Part shown: piece by piece, positions 61,728 through 64,000 of the stretch
Position numbering within the stretch: the first letter of the stretch is position 1
Layout: the number at the start of each line of letters is the position of its first letter
NCBI RefSeq assembly: GCF_025717555.1
Contig: NZ_JAJIRP010000001.1
Location: 558,001 to 622,000 of the forward strand
Direction: 5' to 3'
DNA length: 64,000 nt
Source: Paucibacter sp. B2R-40
GTDB lineage: Bacteria; Pseudomonadota; Gammaproteobacteria; Burkholderiales; Burkholderiaceae_C
Position numbers and translations under genes: made by a program
Notes under the pieces: model-generated
Databases searched by the model: none
The model's input: only the letters and a program-made list of their open reading frames with translations
What the model was told of the DNA's origin: nothing

Positions 61728-64000
61728 CGCCGCCCCCCGATTTCGGCTCTTGCTCGCGCTCACGTTCGCGTTGCCGCAGCACATCGATCATCACATTGAA
61801 GGTGCGTGCCAGCCGGCCAATTTCATCCTGCGACTTGACCGTCACGGTAGCGCGGTCGAAGTCGCCCTGCTGCAAGGCCTCGGCCGCCCGCGTCAGCGCA
61901 TGGATGGGCCGCACGATGCCGCGTGCAAACAGCAAGGCCAGGCCCAGAAACAGCAGCCCGATCAGCAGCACGCTGAGCGAGAGATGGACAAACAAGCGCT
62001 GCAGCGGCGCCTCGAAAAGCGCACGGTCTTCACTGACGACGACAGTCCAGTCATGTCCCTGCACTGGCGCAAAACCGGCAATCTCGGCGCGCTCACTGAG
62101 GCCTCGGCTCAGCTCCACATGGCCCATCGTGCGCCCGGCAATGGCCTTTGCCAGCAAGGGCATGTCCAGGCTTTCAATGCGGTCGCGCCGGAAGCGCTGG
62201 TCGGCCTGAATTTCGGCCAGCACGCCGGCGCTCAGCGGCTGCAGGCTGCGGTAAAGCAGCTCGGCGCGCGGGTGTTGGATCACGATGCCGTCGCCGTCTA
62301 TCAGCATGCCGACGCGGCGCTCGCCGTCTTGCACCTCGGCGAGGATGCGGCCGAAGCTGGCGGCGTGCAGGCGCAGCACCACCACACCGATGACCTCGCG
62401 GCTTTGATTGAACACCGGCTCGGCGTAGAACATGCCCGGCGCGCCCGCCGCCGCGCCAACCACGATGCCGGTCGCAAAAGGCTGGCCGCGCAGCGCCGAT
62501 TTGAAATACTCACGGAATGCAAAGTTTCGCCCCGTCAGCAGCGGCTCACTGGTGACGCGCACGTCGCCTTGCTTGTCCAAGACCATGATCAGATGAATGT
62601 CGCGGTTAGCCGCAGCCAACCGCCCCAGCTTGCGTGTCAGTGCTTGTTCTTGCTTGTCATCGGGTCTATTCAGAAAGCGCTCGAAATCCTCATCGGTGCC
62701 GAGCGAGCGGGCCAAATGCTGGCTATCGCCTATCAGCTGCGCCATGCGCCCCGCCGTGCTGCGCGCGAGCAACTCCAGATTGCGCAGCTCGCTGGCGGAG
62801 ACGGCGTCCAGACTGCTGTTCAGGTTGTAGAGGCCGGTGATCAACATCGGCGCCAAGGCCGTCACCACCATGGCCAGCGCAATTTTGACGGCCAGCGGCC
62901 AAGCGGCGGGGTTGAGCAGGCGCTGCAGGCCGCGCCGCAAGCGCAACAGTCCCTGACGCGGGCCTTGAACCAAGGCCTGCGCGGCCTCCTTGCCGCCCTG
63001 CAAGACTTCCCCGGAGCGCAAGGCATCGCGCAAGCTGAGCGAATGCAACTCGCCGGCAAACAGCCTGGCCTGCCATTCGGCCACATCGCGCGGCCGGCCG
63101 TTCGGGTCCGGCGTCAGCGCCCAGTCCACCGCCTGCAAAAAACTCTCGCTGAAACGCCCGCGCCCAAGCTCCTCGGCCGATGGCATCAAAGGCCGGCCGC
63201 CCTTCAACTGCACCTGCGCCTGCGCCTGGACCCAGCGCTGCTCGGCATCCGGCGGCCGCTTGCCGCTGATCATCCAGTACAGCGTGGCGCCCAGCGCGTA
63301 GATATCGGTCCAAGGGCCTTGCTCGCCGAGGCCATATTGCTCGATCGGCGCATAGCCGGGCGTGACCACCACCGCGTCCTGATCCTTGAGCGTCAACGTG
63401 CGGCCCGCCGAGCCGAAGTCCAGCAGCACCAGGCGGCCGTCCGCCTTGCGCAATTGCAGGTTGTCGGGTTTGATATCACGGTGCAAAAAGCCGGCCGCGT
63501 GCACCACCGAGAGCCCGTCCAGCAAGGGCAGCAGCAGCCGCGCCAATTTGCGTTCACCCAGCGTCTGGTGGCGCGGCCACCAACTCTTCAACGACTCGCC
63601 GCGCTCGTACTCCAGCACCATATAGGCGGTGTCATGGGCCTCGAAAAAGCGTGCCACGCGCACGATATTCGGATGGCGAAAACTCGCCAGCGTGCGCGCC
63701 TCGACCAGAAAACTCTCCAACCCCTGTTGATAGCGCTCTCGGTGCACGCTGGCATTCGGCGAGACATGGCGGGTCGAAGAACGAAAGGCAATCTCCTCGG
63801 GCAGGTATTCCTTGACGGCGGTGAGCGCGTCCAGATGCACATCGGTGGCCAGATAGGTGATGCCGAAGCCGCCCTGACCGAGCACCGCGTCGATGCGGTA
63901 CTCATGCAAGCGAAAGCCGATCGGCAAGGCAATCGCGTGCCCTTTCGGCAGCGGCGGCAATCTGGGCGGGGCCGATGGCAGGCCCGCAGCAGGCTGAGGC
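61717..64000 (-). CDS. Ser/Thr protein kinase with C-terminal Cache-HAMP sensor, 5' end cut
   Basis: At least 747 residues; the frame stays open to the window edge, so the start lies beyond it. Counting from the TTG at 63960, the kinase spans about 20-285: GQGGFG loop, K50, H160-R161-D162-IKPDN, D181-FG and GYAPIEQY. A membrane helix follows at about 353-375, then a double Cache-like periplasmic domain (about 385-640, with LLTGRNFAFREYFKSALRG), a second helix (about 666-690) and a HAMP domain to the end. No output domain follows HAMP. It is upstream of, and overlaps, the hydrolase gene. Confidence 0.9.
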   Translation of the reverse strand, partial: PQPAAGLPSAPPRLPPLPKGHAIALPIGFRLHEYRIDAVLGQGGFGITYLATDVHLDALTAVKEYLPEEIAFRSSTRHVSPNASVHRERYQQGLESFLVEARTLASFRHPNIVRVARFFEAHDTAYMVLEYERGESLKSWWPRHQTLGERKLARLLLPLLDGLSVVHAAGFLHRDIKPDNLQLRKADGRLVLLDFGSAGRTLTLKDQDAVVVTPGYAPIEQYGLGEQGPWTDIYALGATLYWMISGKRPPDAEQRWVQAQAQVQLKGGRPLMPSAEELGRGRFSESFLQAVDWALTPDPNGRPRDVAEWQARLFAGELHSLSLRDALRSGEVLQGGKEAAQALVQGPRQGLLRLRRGLQRLLNPAAWPLAVKIALAMVVTALAPMLITGLYNLNSSLDAVSASELRNLELLARSTAGRMAQLIGDSQHLARSLGTDEDFERFLNRPDDKQEQALTRKLGRLAAANRDIHLIMVLDKQGDVRVTSEPLLTGRNFAFREYFKSALRGQPFATGIVVGAAAGAPGMFYAEPVFNQSREVIGVVVLRLHAASFGRILAEVQDGERRVGMLIDGDGIVIQHPRAELLYRSLQPLSAGVLAEIQADQRFRRDRIESLDMPLLAKAIAGRTMGHVELSRGLSERAEIAGFAPVQGHDWTVVVSEDRALFEAPLQRLFVHLSLSVLLIGLLFLGLALLFARGIVRPIHALTRAAEALQQGDFDRATVTVKSQDEIGRLARTFNVMIDVLRQREREREQEPKSGGGDAA

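Noticed and set aside
1-64000. tRNA, rRNA, CRISPR arrays, insertion sequences, prophage or toxin-antitoxin genes
   Set aside because: Reading both strands, I saw no transposase, integrase, phage structural gene, regularly spaced repeats or tRNA-like cloverleaf.

Overview
The window is 64 kb of a high-GC chromosome from a betaproteobacterium, most likely an aerobic member of the Burkholderiales near the Roseateles/Paucibacter/Rubrivivax group. This placement is an inference. It rests on the base composition, three PEP-CTERM-tagged secreted proteins, a cox-type molybdenum hydroxylase operon, a PutA without a DNA-binding domain beside an Lrp-type regulator, PPK2, and several large PAS/GGDEF/EAL proteins. 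Genes are tightly packed on both strands. I saw no rRNA, tRNA, CRISPR array, insertion sequence or phage gene.

1-5.3 kb: the end of fadH, a membrane c-di-GMP phosphodiesterase, PPK2 and a PAP2 phosphatase. 5.3-8.4 kb: a gene-poor stretch leading into an arsenic operon, arsR-arsC-aqpS-arsH, with a clear palindromic ArsR operator and no efflux pump. 8.6-12.8 kb: an Lrp/AsnC regulator divergent from a bifunctional putA that ends in a strong terminator. 12.9-20.3 kb: a four-PAS diguanylate cyclase, a small cytochrome c, a membrane protein/HTH pair with palindromic operators, a solitary periplasmic binding protein, a lipoprotein hydrolase, and a minus-strand PaiB-like/GNAT/GNAT set divergent from a MocR regulator.

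22-31 kb: a PEP-CTERM protein, then a six-gene minus-strand cox-type operon (S-L-M-D-E-G). Its large subunit carries the form II AYRGAGR motif, so its substrate is probably not CO. XdhC and a DUF2789 protein are divergent from it. Two predicted exported metallopeptidases follow. 34-40 kb: another periplasmic binding protein, nagB with a flavin reductase, a hydrolase, two GNATs, and small membrane and VOC proteins.

40-44.5 kb: the most interesting set. A DUF3034 outer-membrane protein is divergent from a truncated-haemoglobin lipoprotein, a cupredoxin-like periplasmic protein and a membrane GGDEF/EAL protein, the last two overlapping by ATGA. This could be an envelope haem/copper redox sensor that sets c-di-GMP. 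44.5-52.2 kb: two PEP-CTERM proteins, a DUF4331 protein, an SRPBCC protein, an ECF sigma factor with a ChrR-like cupin that lacks the usual zinc anti-sigma domain, and a periplasmic thioredoxin. 52.3-57.5 kb: an overlapping operon of a DUF3141 protein (PhaC-like cysteine lipase box), a phosphotransacylase, acetate kinase and FabI. 57.8-64 kb: two tandem paralogous lipoproteins, then a minus-strand MFS/hydrolase/Ser-Thr kinase set. The kinase carries a C-terminal Cache-HAMP sensor and runs off the window.
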